From the NCBI RefSeq assembly GCF_019112545.1, contig NW_025064897.1:1-64000 (forward strand): 64,000 nucleotides of DNA. The letters are read 5' to 3'. The notes beneath the pieces were generated by a model. That model did not search any database. It was not told the origin of the DNA and saw only the letters and a program-made list of their open reading frames with translations. The first letter of the stretch is position 1, and every line of letters begins with the position of its first letter. Both the position numbers and the translations under genes were made by a program. Positions 8,533-20,400 of the stretch are shown piece by piece. This DNA comes from Guyanagaster necrorhizus (Eukaryota; Basidiomycota; Agaricomycetes; Agaricales; Physalacriaceae).

Positions 8533-10073
8533 TTAATTAGAGAAAACCTCAGGAACGATGGCAGCGTCCATTTTGAGAGATAGTTCGGAAAAGCGGAGAG
8601 ACAGATAAATCATGGAATTCTCGCAAGTGTTCTGGGAAGTATACCGCGCCCCAGCCGCAGTGAAAGATAGGGTGATGACACCGGTAATTCTGTGCTTTCA
8701 AAGAAGGCCCACGCATCAAACAGTCTTCGGCCGCCGGAATGAAGTTCGATATGCTTTTGTTGATACAGGCTGACACCGAAAAGTTGTGGCAACATGTTGC
8801 ATTCGTCTCCGTAGCTGATTCATGATAAACGGATCCATGATCGAGGAAAAGATTACCCAGCGATAGCGAAGGATGGTCATCTTGATCCATGTATAGAACA
8901 AAGGCGACAGTTCTACATCATCCTCCAATAAAAGACCGTAGCTGTGATTGGAATTTAGATACCAAGATTCAACCACGGCAGGCAGTAGTCCTCCATGAAT
9001 GACCCGATGGTGCACAAACATGCTACCGCGGATCCATTGAAAATTGCGAGTTAGATGCATAGTCGCCTCATCGGAAGATTGTTCCAAATTGATTCTCAAA
9101 TGCAGTTGATCACTGTAGAATCTCCCGTTGGACAACGAACCCAGTAATCGAGTGAAGGGATGCGGTCTGTCGTTGGTAATGATACTAACGTCAATCTGTG
9201 GAATGTTCCAATCTAGTCGGGTATGACTTTGGGGCGAATAAGAGAACGTACTTCGCCATTCCGAAATTGAGAGCGTTCCCATCCATGCGCAATAGGGCAG
9301 GTCCCGTCATGGTAAACGCACTCTGATAGCAGATGTGGTGGCGAGTTCAAACTCGCTCAAAGATCGTGGCAACCAAAGATGCGATAGACCTGTAAGGAAT
9401 AGTCCTGGGGTTCAGGCAGCATATTGTATTGAATGATGCATGATCCACGGTTGAACGACTGTTTCGGGAAGGGTGACGTGACTGTAAAAGAATAAACAGC
9501 CGCATATACAAGAAAACCCTTTCCCTGAAGCTGACAAGGAACAGATGCAAATGCCTACAGATCGCCCAAAGTAGGAAACAGAATAGCAAACAGTGGTTGA
9601 GGCTGACGGTCCATAATAGCGAAGCAACGATATGGCGAATCAATACCACCGTTGTTGGTGAGATGTGAGCCACTAGGGGCACTATCCAACGAGTCGAAAT
9701 TTTGATTGAGTTGACACCAGGCGGTATCTTCTTCTGGGGAATATGGTAACACAACTCCGCCGTGTCCATGATTATCTGCGGAGACAATGTGGGTTCCAAA
9801 ATCGCGCCAAAAGTTATAATGGAAAGCACGGCTGGTGGAGTAGGCTAGAGACCTGGGCATCACAAATGGCGGCACCAAGTACGAAGCCGATTGAGGTGCT
9901 TGAACAGGAGTAACACATGATGCGCGAAAGCCCCTAGGCCCCGGAGGGTCAGAAAAATACGGCGGGTTGATAAGCATGGCACGACTTTCCATGCTGATGG
10001 TGGAGAGCGCAGTGCCGCCGAGGATCAAAACCCAATCCGTGACAACTTGTGAGGCGACTCTGAGCGTAGCCAT
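8533..10073 (-). pseudogene. Decayed glycosyltransferase (GT-A fold, LLLEDDVELSP family)
   Basis: The plausible protein runs across the whole span but is broken several times. The N-terminal part reads in one frame from 10073, with in-frame TAG at 9555-9557 and TGA at 9357-9359 inside otherwise protein-like sequence (TVTSPFPKQSFNRG, YNMLPEPQDYS, CVYHDGTCPIAHGWER). The catalytic part (DVSIITNDRPHPF, INLEQSSDEAT, HGGLLPAVVESWY, GLLLEDDVELSPLF with the DXD-type acidic motif) is intact. Downstream, LFGVSLYQQKHIEL, WGAVYFPEHLREF and YLSLRFSELSLKMD fall in different frames, implying shifts near 8660 and 8608. The end at 8533 is earlier than I would expect for the family. Sequencing error cannot be excluded, but two nonsense codons plus at least two shifts argue for a pseudogene. 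Exact intron boundaries are unresolved. Confidence 0.6.
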
Positions 10074-10616
10074 CGAGCTATGTGCGTCTCGTGGTCATAA
10101 GGAAAGAGAAAAATCTGGGTGATCTATATCGTCCAGTGACGAAACGAAGTCACGTATTAGAGATGGAGTGGCAGCGAGGTTGGACTCGGGCGTAATAAGA
10201 ACGACTTGACTTAGATGTGAGACGGATAAGAAAGGCAGGAGAAAGGATGTAAGGATTGAGAGGGAAGAGGACAAAAAGGCAGAACAGCTGTCAGCGAGTG
10301 AGGTTAGATGATTCGAGACAGGTTGAGATCGACGACGTATTGGGAAAGAGAAGAGGAAGGTAGAGCATCAGGTAGAGTACTGCTGGGAGATCGTGGTGAA
10401 AAAGCAAGCCAGACGAAACACGGAAGAAACATTAAGAGAGAGGCGAAGCACTGCGAAATGAGCAAATGCATTGGACGAAACATATTTGGCAGTGAGGTAA
10501 GTTAAACAGTCGAACACGACGAAGCCGGCCCTAAATATAATCATGTGACCCTCTCTGACCGTCGGCGTTGGACTTGAACGTTACACTCATCTGCCCTCGC
10601 CTTCTATCCCATTTCT
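10074..10616. other. Intergenic region between the glycosyltransferase relic and DPB11
   Basis: About 540 bases. Purine-rich (many GA runs near 10230-10460). No protein-like frame longer than about 65 codons and no RNA gene seen. Presumably holds the DPB11 promoter. Confidence 0.5.
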
Positions 10617-13542
10617 ATGCACCGACGAGGAAACAAGTCCAAAAAGGTGCGCCGTTTACTTCCATTATCTGCCACTTCAGCATTGAACTCTCACCATAGG
10701 TACCTAATGTCAAACTACGTCCTGCACAACCCAAACCGTCTTCGTCAAAGCGGAAGGAACGCGAGGAGAAGCTATGGGCGGAGGAGACCCAGCTAGGAAG
10801 CGAGGATACCAGCTACTTGGACCCTTGTCCAAGGCCGTTCTTGGGAATGATCATATGCGCAACAGGAATCCAGGACAAGGCGCGTCATGCCTAGCTGCAG
10901 AATGTCCTATATTGATATCATCATCAGCCAGCCTTGTTCAAGAAAGCCATAGAACTCGGTGCTCAGACAGCCTCAGCGTTTACGGACCGTGTCACCCACC
11001 TTGTGGCCAAAGATCATGGCGGAGCAAAGTACAATGTACGTCCCATGCATGTTTCTGCGCTATCTTCGTTTGATATTGTCTAGTGCGCCTTACAGCTCAA
11101 GATACCTATACTACAGCCGGAATGGATAACTGAGTGCCATGAGGTCTGGGTGCGAGGGGATGATTTTGACGTTCAAGAGGCGCGTGACTGTTATCAAAGT
11201 TGTGCTCCTGTTCCTAACATGGCCTTCTAGAGTCTGGACAAATATCGCCTCCCAGTTTTCTCGGGCGTCATTCTGTCTATATCGGGCATAACGGACGAGG
11301 AAAGGCGAACACAAATTCACCGTCTATTAATCCAGCAGAAGGGCGTCTATGCCAAGGAACTCAAACGGCCGGTCAAGGTGACACATTTACTGTGTTCTGG
11401 CGATGATGAGACAGATAAAATAAAGTACGCCGAAAAATTCAATCAACATAAGGAGGCCAATATACATCTCGTGTGGGAAGAATGGTTTTGGGATTCGTTG
11501 GAGTTCGGCGGTGAGTATCCGTTCGCGTAACGTTCTCGTAGCTCTAATGTCCATTTTAGGACGATTCGACGAGGGAAAGTATCAAGTCCGACGACCACGC
11601 CCAGAACGCAAGTCTATCCCTGAACGTTTGTATTTCGACCGCCTTCTTAAGTCGTGAATCTCACCAATTTTTCTCCTATAGCTCCTGCTTCTTCTTCACC
11701 GTCTACGGACCCGGAGCCCACAACGTCACTCACCAATAATACCGACGAAGAGGAAGAGCTCGCATCAATTAACCATGTATCAGCGGTAACTATTAAAGTA
11801 TGGCAGAGCCTTCTTCAACACAGGGGATATGAGGTCTCCAGTCAAGGCCGCCTTGTCCGAAGTCCAACGAAATCACAGCCTACTAAACAGTCTCTTGAGG
11901 GCCAACCGCCCTCACCGACGGGTGAAAGTATTATTACCAAATTTCGTCGCGCCAACTCCTTTGCGCCTCCTAAACAAGATACTGGCGAAACTCCTTTCTC
12001 CCGGAGTAACTCCGAGCCTGTAGCCGGTCCTTCTTCAACTGTGGCTACATCCTCGTTATTCGCAGGAATCAAATTCTGTGCTCTTGGTGAGGCCAAGTCG
12101 GCATCTGTTAAAGACGCGATCGAACGGTCCGGCGGCAGTCTCACATCAGAAGAAGATGATGCAGACTATGTCCTCGTACGTCTCGTCAGGTAAGTGTTCA
12201 TCTCTTCCTTGATATCGGTGTCTCATCGTGATTGTAGCGGCAGTAAATTTTTTCGCTCAGAGATGGATCTGGAACAGAGGATGAAGTATCGCACCGAATG
12301 CTGGCTAGAGAGGTCTATATTTGAGGAGAGGCTTTGTGACCCTGAAGCCCATGTGTCATTCTCACCTCTCGGAATTGAAGTCCCTCTACTCAGTGAGTTA
12401 ACTGATCTAGTCCGTATATGCACCATTGACAATGTAAACATTTAGATGCTGACAAGGTGCATCTTAGCTTCTCTGGTTTGGATGAATCGGAAGCCTATTT
12501 CACCCGCCGTCTTGTGCGAGCTCTCGGCATGAATCTCGCGCCTGTATTTTCTCGCAAAGCGACTCACCTTCTATGCCCTTCCGCTACGGGTACAAAATTT
12601 AACAAATCACGCGAATGGGGCGTCCCCGTTGTACATATGGGTTGGCTGGCGGAGGCTGCGCGAACGGGGTATGTCCCAGACGTGTCTACTTTCCTCGCCA
12701 CGTCCATGCATATCGATAAAAACGGGAAAGGAAAGGCTGTCAACGATTTGGCAATTGTTGATATTACTAACGGTAAGTTCCTGCTCAAAGCTTATTACAT
12801 GACATTGATACTCTATGTAGGCATGAAGCTAGGAGTAGAACCACCTTCACAGTCCTCAGCGAAGGGACAGAGAGCCCCGTGCTCAGACTTTGAGCAATCA
12901 GAACGACTTCAGAAAGCCTTGGAAGCATGTCCTCAGTCTTCATTTCGACGCCCGCATGACGCTCCCGTTATATCAGCACCGGAAACTTCATTCGGTAGAC
13001 CTCGCAGCGGAGTACTGAGTTCTAATCTTCCGGAGTTAGTGGAACAGGGGCAAACACTTGCTTCCATCATCCCATTGTCCGCCACACCATCATTTGGATG
13101 CGGAGATTCTGTACCAGAATCGCCGTCAGTTCGTGAGAGTTCCCCTAGTCTGCTTGGAAAGCGGAAATCAGAAGAAGGACCTAGAGGGGTAGTAGAGAAA
13201 CGATTGCGTCCACGTCTGAGGTCAAATCCTCAATCGAGGCAGGATTCCATGAGGGATATTGCTATTGAGATAGCCGCGATGACTGACAAGGTAGCTGGCT
13301 TTGATGAGACATATGACGAGCTTGGCGGTGAAGGATTGGAGAGCGACGTGGTAGGAGACCCCACGAAGGGCGGCGCACTGGAAAGTATGCGCGTGGTGTA
13401 CGAAGATCCAGCTCAACGCGAGGAGAAACAAAGGCTCTTAAATCTACTGGGAGGTGGAAATATCCAAGAACAGCCAAATACCACCTCTAAAGGTCGGGCC
13501 CGAGCAAGTGGACGGAAGAGCTCGAAGGTTGTTCGCTTTTGA
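10617..13542 (+). CDS. DPB11: Replication/checkpoint scaffold Dpb11/Rad4/TopBP1 (four BRCT domains)
   Basis: Ten exons (introns 10647-10699, 10884-10931, 11036-11083, 11180-11230, 11511-11559, 11626-11681, 12190-12237, 12393-12445, 12773-12820) give 823 residues in phase. Two N-terminal BRCT repeats (ending QPEWITECHEVW and VWEEWFWDSLEFGG) are followed by a Ser/Pro-rich linker, then a second BRCT pair (SLFAGIKFCALGE..., and VHLSFSGLDESEAYF...HMGWLAEAARTGYVP). The tail is basic and disordered. This is the layout of budding-yeast Dpb11 and fission-yeast Rad4/Cut5, which bridge CDK-phosphorylated Sld2/Sld3 at origins and activate the Mec1/ATR checkpoint. Intron 4 must start with GC (GAG|GCGCGT) to keep the frame before SLDKYRLPVFSG. 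An alternative GT four bases further would shift the frame. Confidence 0.88.
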
Positions 13543-13669
13543 GATCTTTATTGCTATTTCTATTTGATTTTTGAAGCAAGTCTGGATGTATTGTGTAGTA
13601 TACACCAAGGGAAAGCTACTCCAGGGGTATTGTAGAAGGAATTACAACGTACAGCACACAGCACATAAG

Positions 13670-14755
13670 TTATACCTCGTTCCTGGATTCAAGGGCCTCT
13701 AACCGCGCCACTTGTCTACGTTTCGTGAGATCGCGAAAATATCAGTAATTAAGAGAACATACCGATCTCTAACTGCCTCCTGCCATCTCTGCAATTTTGC
13801 AATCTCGCTCACTTGGAATCCATAAATTCTCGGCCTGTATCTGTCAGCTTTGAGCGCGACACTAGCAGTACTAACGCCTTCTCCCCCGTCACTGGCAACA
13901 ACTTCTTGAACCTCTTCCCGAACCCCCCTTCTTCGTCTCCCTGAAGAATCCACGCCTTCACGGGAGCTTGCAGCGCCTTCTGTTGGTGGGCCGGTCTTGG
14001 GAGGAATTAATGTGGGATATACCAAGAACAGCAGGTGGGGAAATGTCGTTCCAAAGTAGGCTCCATCAATGGATCCATGTCGGGACGACTTGGGTGAGTA
14101 TATGTCCTCACAACGTCCGCAGTACAATTTGACCGACTTCTCGTACGGAACATCGGTTAGACCTACGGGAAGGAGAGGTTGCTGTTGGCAGAGAACACGT
14201 GGACACCGGCCGAATTCGATGCGTTTATACTTTTCGAGCTGAATAAAGGAGATTACTATACAATGAACAAAGGACCAAGCGAACCGACCATTTTGGCTAG
14301 GCCCCGTGTGGTAACAATCCATCTGGCATGTATGAGGCCGTACAGAAGTCTGGCTTGAACATCGAGAGAGGCGCGGAAGTCGTCTTGAATATCATCATCT
14401 ACAGCAAGGTTCGATGCCGCCTCCCACGAGAGAAACGATAAAGTCTCACCAAGATTATCGGTAATAAGGTCCAGAGCTTGGGGGTAGTTGACGATCTCGT
14501 TGTTCAACCCAGTCAAATTGAATCGGTCCAGAATGAAATCTTCATCCACTTCACAGAAATATTCGTTGCCCTTGGAGGATAAGAACCAAGATATCCACTG
14601 TAGAGAGGCTTAATATCATTGAAGAAACTGGGATGCATTAGGACATGCCGAGCTGAAGACTATTGAGACAACGATGGTGGTGGGTGCAAGAAACCATACC
14701 TGGAGTAATCCGAGTCGGATCCCGTCGATATCTCCTCCACTGCACGATGAAGCAT
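13670..14755 (-). CDS. CKB1: Casein kinase II regulatory subunit beta
   Basis: The core from 14597 is unambiguous: [14 protein letters not shown], the acidic loop, DRFNLTGL, the zinc ribbon (CPRVLC...CGRC) and the conserved [18 protein letters not shown]. Introns 14239-14288 and 13716-13762 are clear. The 5' end is not simple. The ATG at 14755 begins [18 protein letters not shown] and joins the core out of phase if 14598-14699 is one 102-base intron. Two introns of 47 (14653-14699) and 51 bases (14598-14648, GC donor) around a 4-base exon, CTCG at 14649-14652, restore the frame as SDYSSSWISWF, giving 296 residues. CK2 beta dimerises through the zinc ribbon and assembles the tetrameric kinase. 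Core confidence is very high; the 4-base exon is a hypothesis. Confidence 0.92.
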
Positions 14756-14909
14756 GGTAGTCAGTGTTGACGACGGTGCGAGGCAGACACGAACTTGCGA
14801 AGAACAACGGATATGTAGTATTAGGAGGAAGAGATGGAAGCCGTAACACTGTCACGTCACGGCTCTTGATATCTACTCTGTCGGAATTTTTTTGCTCATC
14901 AGGACCTCA

Positions 14910-17202
14910 ATGGTCGAATCACGGCTGGTCGATGCTAAGGCCACATTTACTATCTTTTCACACCTCCTCGATGCGCGTCTACTTCGTGCTCTTGCCGATA
15001 TGGGCTTTGCTCGACCCACCCTAGTACAAGCAAAAGCGATTCCATTGGCCCTCGAGAGCAAGGATATTTTGGCTCGTGCTCAGACTGGAAGTGGAAAGAC
15101 TGCTGCATATTGCATACCCATCGCACAGAAAATACTCAATGCAAAAAGTGTGGGTGAGCTTTAACGGTATTCTGCAGGAAGCGTCGTTAATATTGAATGC
15201 AGTCTGTAGACAGCGAGGATGCCTTGTATCAGGCGACTCGAGCATTGATTTTAATCCCAACAAGGGAATTGGCGCAACAGGTCACCATTTCATTGAAGGA
15301 ACTGTTAAAGTACTGTGAGAAGGAGATCAGCTGTGTCAACGTTTCTGCTGGAACGACCTCACATTTACAACGGTGAATCTTGCCAACTTTTTGGCCATAA
15401 AGCAACAAATAACGTTGAACGTGCTAGCACTCTTCTTTCAGACAAACCTGACATCGTGGTCGCTACACCAACCCGAGCGTTGGCGCTTCTTCAGTCCAAG
15501 GTAGGCCTCTTTTGATGCCTTGTATACGAGACTGAAGAGTTTCAGACGCTGTTATTAACGGACCTAGAGTCGTTGGTCATCGACGAAGCAGATCTTATTC
15601 TTTCTTATGGTCACGATGAAACCATTCGGCAAATATTCAGTGGGATGTATCTACCAAAAGTATTCCAATCGTTCCTTATGAGCGCCACTATGACTGAGGA
15701 CGTCGAACTCTTGAAAGGCTTAACACTCCGCAACCCAGTTCGTCCATGCATCTATCAGCATCTAGTAGATGTCTCAACTTCTCTGCAGGTCATACTGAGA
15801 TTAGAGCAGGGCGAGGATGAAGCTGCCAATTTGACGCAGTACTCTGTCAAGTGCGATAAATCTACCTATGTCCAAGTGCTGGTCGCCTAATCGATGTTCA
15901 GATGTTCAGAAGTGGACAAGTTCCTTCTCACATATGTTATCCTCAAACTCAAACTTATCAAAGGGAAATGCATCTTGTTCGTCAATGATGTAGACCGCAG
16001 TTATCGGCTCAAACTCTTTCTTGAGCAGTTTTCCATCAAAAGTTGCGTCCTCAACTCGGAGCTTCCGCTGAATTCGAGGTGAGCAGATGGTTTGTAGACC
16101 GGACATTTCGTTTGACAAGCGAACAGATATCATACTGTACAGGAATTCAACAAAGGTGTCTATGACTATATCATCGCCACTGATGAAAGTGGAACTCATG
16201 GAGCAGACCAAGACGTCGAAGATGAGGAGGAAGATCCCAATGATGAGAATGAAGCTGAACAGCAATGTACGACTTTTTTAAACAGAGTGTGGCGTTACGA
16301 ATTGCTCATCGTATTACAGTTACATCCACTCAGCGCGAGTTGGAGCCTAGACCTGAAGAATCGTCAGTAGCCATTGGTTCATCTAGCTCCTCGCGCAAGC
16401 GCAAGCGTTCTTCTGCAGAGCCTGCGCAGAAGTCTAGGAAACGGAAGAACGGAAAAGACGGCGGCGATAGAGAATACGGGGTAACCCGCGGAATCGACTT
16501 TGTTGACGTCGCCTGTATCCTGAACTTTGACCTACCCGGCAGTTCACGGTCGTACATCCATCGCATAGGACGCACTGCGCGCGCGGGGCGGACAGGCATG
16601 TCATTGTCATTTGTAGTTCCACAAGACCAGTGGGGAAAAAATAAGGTCGTAGGATGCTTGTCAAATGCTAAGCGAGATGATGCGGTATTTCAGAGAATTG
16701 AGCAGGAGCAAGCCGCTAGAGGAAACAAGATCCGGGACTACATTTTTGACATGAAACAGGTTGAGGCGTTCAGGTATCGAATGGAAGACGCTTTACGTTC
16801 GGTGACAAGGACAGCGGTTCGGGAAGCCAGGATGAAGGAGTTGAAGACAGAAATAATGAATTCAGATAAGCTGAAAGTAAGTTGTGCCCTCCTTGATCTC
16901 TTGCATGCTTACTGTCTTCATCGCAGGCGCACTTTGAAGATAATCCTCTTGACCTAGAATATCTACGGCATGACAAAGTTTTACATCCAACTCGAATTCA
17001 ACCTCACATGAAGCACGTACCTAAATATCTTCTCCCACGCGTTGCTCCCGTGAATGGGGTAATGGAAGGAACAACGACAAACGACAAGTCCATTGGTTTC
17101 GTAGGCTTCAAGAAGAACAATCGAGATGGGATGCGACGCGGGGGCCGTGATGGGCGAGGAGGGAAAAAGAAGGCGGATCCTTTGAGGAAATTTGGTCGAT
17201 AG
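14910..17202 (+). CDS. DBP9: DEAD-box RNA helicase DBP9/DDX56
   Basis: Nine exons (introns 15154-15209, 15373-15427, 15501-15545, 15738-15788, 15851-15901, 16079-16126, 16267-16319, 16877-16926) encode 627 residues in phase. Motifs in order: Q-motif region ([15 protein letters not shown]), [29 protein letters not shown], and [10 protein letters not shown]. Between the RecA lobes and motif VI lies the acidic plus basic insert typical of Dbp9 ([14 protein letters not shown] then SSRKRKRSS). Dbp9 acts in the nucleolus in 60S ribosomal subunit assembly. The C-terminus is basic with [11 protein letters not shown]. Intron 5 ends in a tandem 8-base duplication that creates two AG acceptors; only the first keeps the frame (KCSEVDKF). 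It starts 155 bases from the divergent CKB1 start. Confidence 0.93.
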
Positions 17203-17408
17203 ATACACACGCCTAGATTTTACTCACTTAAAATTAAGTAGTATAACAATTTGTTCATGATATATCGGCGTCGCGTCCCAAAATGGAATTCTACTGATCG
17301 TGGTCAGACATCATCGCTCTAGTATAGCATGTTGCTGGCGATTTGATCATCTCTTCACTCTGAACCACGACCATCTCATCGATTCCAACCTTCCATCTGT
17401 TGTGTAAC

Positions 17409-20400
17409 ATGATGGCCAAGGTTCCCAAAGCCGCTCAAGGCAGAAACATACCCACGGTTTCCATTCCCGAGAGGAGCAAGGCCTCGCCATCAGAGACCCC
17501 GTCATCGAACAGCCCCATCACTCCCATAACGCCCAAGACGCCTGCCGATGAAGGCATAGAATTCTTCCAAGCTGACGTTGTTCCTGGAGAATCGCCTATA
17601 CAAGTATATGAGCTGCGACTTGATGTGGATGGTGGTCCCCACAAGGATAGCTCGGTGAGCACTAGCGCCTTAATTAATAATCGCGTTTTTTTTTTATACA
17701 AACGACTTTTTTGTAGTACATCCGTCTTCCTCCAGCCTATGCCCCGTACATTTTACGCGTCTCCATGAACGCCGGCACCCCCGCTGCAAGGAACGGCGTG
17801 TTCAAGACCAATTTTCCTCTAGACGGCGGCCAATTTGGTCGCGACCATTTTTGCGAGCGGAGGTAAGCCATCTCAGGCGCATATATGCACTCTTCTTCGT
17901 GATGTGAATAACAAAATCCCTTTCTCAGGCTTCCCTCGGACTTTTCAAAACCTATCCAGGTCGATTTACCTATATCTCATGCCGGGGCATTCGTCTTCTG
18001 GGTAGAGTACGATGGCGAGAGTCACGGAGAGCGTATAAAAGGCAGAGATGGCTATTTCAACATCGATCCGGTCTTGCGCATCAAATCACGCTCGCCTATT
18101 CTCGCCTCTGACCTCTCACCTTTACCTGCCGGTTCGGGGGCTACTGTCCAAAAGGAAACAATCAACTTGCCTCTAGGCGGATTGTCCATTCTTACTGTCG
18201 TATCCAAATGGATGGGCCCCTTATCTGAGTGGCCAAAGCATTTCCAGGAGGCCCAAGAGCGAGGATACACGATGTTGCATTATACGCCTTTGCAGGAACG
18301 AGGTGAAAGCGATAGTCCTTATTCGATTCGTGAACAGCTCAAGTATGACTCTGCTACCTTCGGTGGAAAACGTGGTGCCGATGGTGGCAAGTCGCAGGTG
18401 GAAACTATTTTGAACATTGCTCGAGAGCAGCATGGCCTCTTGAGTTTGACGGATGTGGTGTTGAATCATACTGCCAACGACAGTCCTTGGTTAGTTGATC
18501 ATCCCGAAGCAGGTATGTTGTTTCGACTCATCACACGTCGCACCTAATTGTTCTCATAGGATTCAGCCCAGCAAACTCACCTCACTTGACGCCTGCTTTG
18601 GAACTTGATACTGCCATGATTAGATTTTCTGGCGCTTTGCAGTCGAAAGGTCTTCCTACTCGGGTCAAGTCCGCTCAAGATGTGGCAACTCTCATGAAAG
18701 AATTCGAAGACGTCGTCAGAAACCTGGACTTCTGGCAGTACTATGTTCTTGACGCGAAACGCGAGCGGGATTCCGTCAAGTCAGCTTTCGACTCCCAACA
18801 AATCATTGCATGGTCTGGAACGGATGTTGAAGGGAAATCAATCGTTGCACTCGCGGAGATTCTTCGTTCTGAGAACAAGATTATCGGTTTGGGAAAACTG
18901 GCTTCGCGATTTGGTGTTCACGTCGAACCCGCAGTCGCCGCCGGTTTCGTGAAGGCGGCGTTTCGCGATATTCATGATATCAGCACTCTTGCTGATGCTT
19001 GGGTTCGTATTGTAGACGTGATTAATGTACCCTTGTATGAGGAGTGGGAGGATGATACCCGGATTGCTGTCTCCGGTGTCAAAAACCGACTTGAGTACAC
19101 GCGTTTGGATGAGCATGGACCGCGATTGGGCGAGATCTCCGAATCGTAGGGGCAGAACTCTCCTGAGGGTCATTTTGCTGACGTTCTCTTCATTTTAGGT
19201 CGCCGCTTGTTGAACCTTATTTTACTCGTCTCGCCAAGTCAGACACAGATCCTCACATGTACTCTTTGGCCAACAATGGCTGGATATGGGCCGCAGATCC
19301 TTTACAAAACTTTGCCCTTCCTCCCTCTAAGGCATATCTCCGACGGGAAGTCATCGTCTGGGGTGATTGTGTCAAACTACGCTATGGTAACGGGCCAGAC
19401 AATAATCCATGGCTTTGGTCTCACATGACTGAATACGTTACTTCTTTGGCGACGACTTTCGACGGTTTCCGAATTGATAACTGCCATTCTACTCCTCTTC
19501 ACGTCGGTGTTTGGATGTTGGATGCGGCCCGTGTCGTCAATCCGAATCTCTACGTCTGCGCAGAGCTTTTCACTGGCAACGAGGAGATGGACATCTTATT
19601 TGTGAAACGTTTGGGTATCAACAGCCTCATCAGAGAGAGCGGGAATGGTTGGGACCCAAAGGAGTATTCTAGATTGCTATATAGACATGGCGTCGGAAAA
19701 CCAGTGGGTAAGCGGTCGCTTCTTGACGCGCTTCGTTCAAATGTTTCTATTATGCAGGTTCCATGGATGACGCGTGTCTGACAAGTTTGGAAGAGATTGC
19801 ATCGCCAACCGGCAAAGGACCGGTTCGAAAGGCTGTTGTGAGACTTTTGAATGGTTCTATGCCGCACGCCTTGCTGTATGACCTTACGCACGATAATGAG
19901 TCGCCCATGGACAAGCGCTCTGCAGAAGACGCTTTGTCTACTGGAGCTCTTTCCACGTTTAGCTATTCAGCAATAGGATCCGTCAAAGGATTTGATGACC
20001 TATATCCGAAGTTACTCAACCTGGTTGGAGAGGAGAGGAAGTATGAGATCACCGGGCTTGGAGAAAGCAGCGGTATCGCCAAAGTCAAGCGCGTTCTCAA
20101 CTCTCTTCATCTTGAAATGGTCCTGGGGGGTTACGAGGAAGGACATGTGCATCAGGAAGGAGATGTAAGCTTTTATCTCCTCATATACCAGGAGCCATTA
20201 ATGCTATGCTGTTGTGCAGTACATCGTTTTCTCCCGTGTCCAACCTGGAACTCAGAAAGGATTTCTACTTGTCGCTCACACCGCTTTCCATAAAGGTTCA
20301 AAGGATCGAGGCTGTAGTACGTTCTACGTTCTGTTGCGAGTTTCTTTCGGCTGACGTTCGATTAGTATCACCTATCAAACTGCGAAGAATGAAAGCCGAC

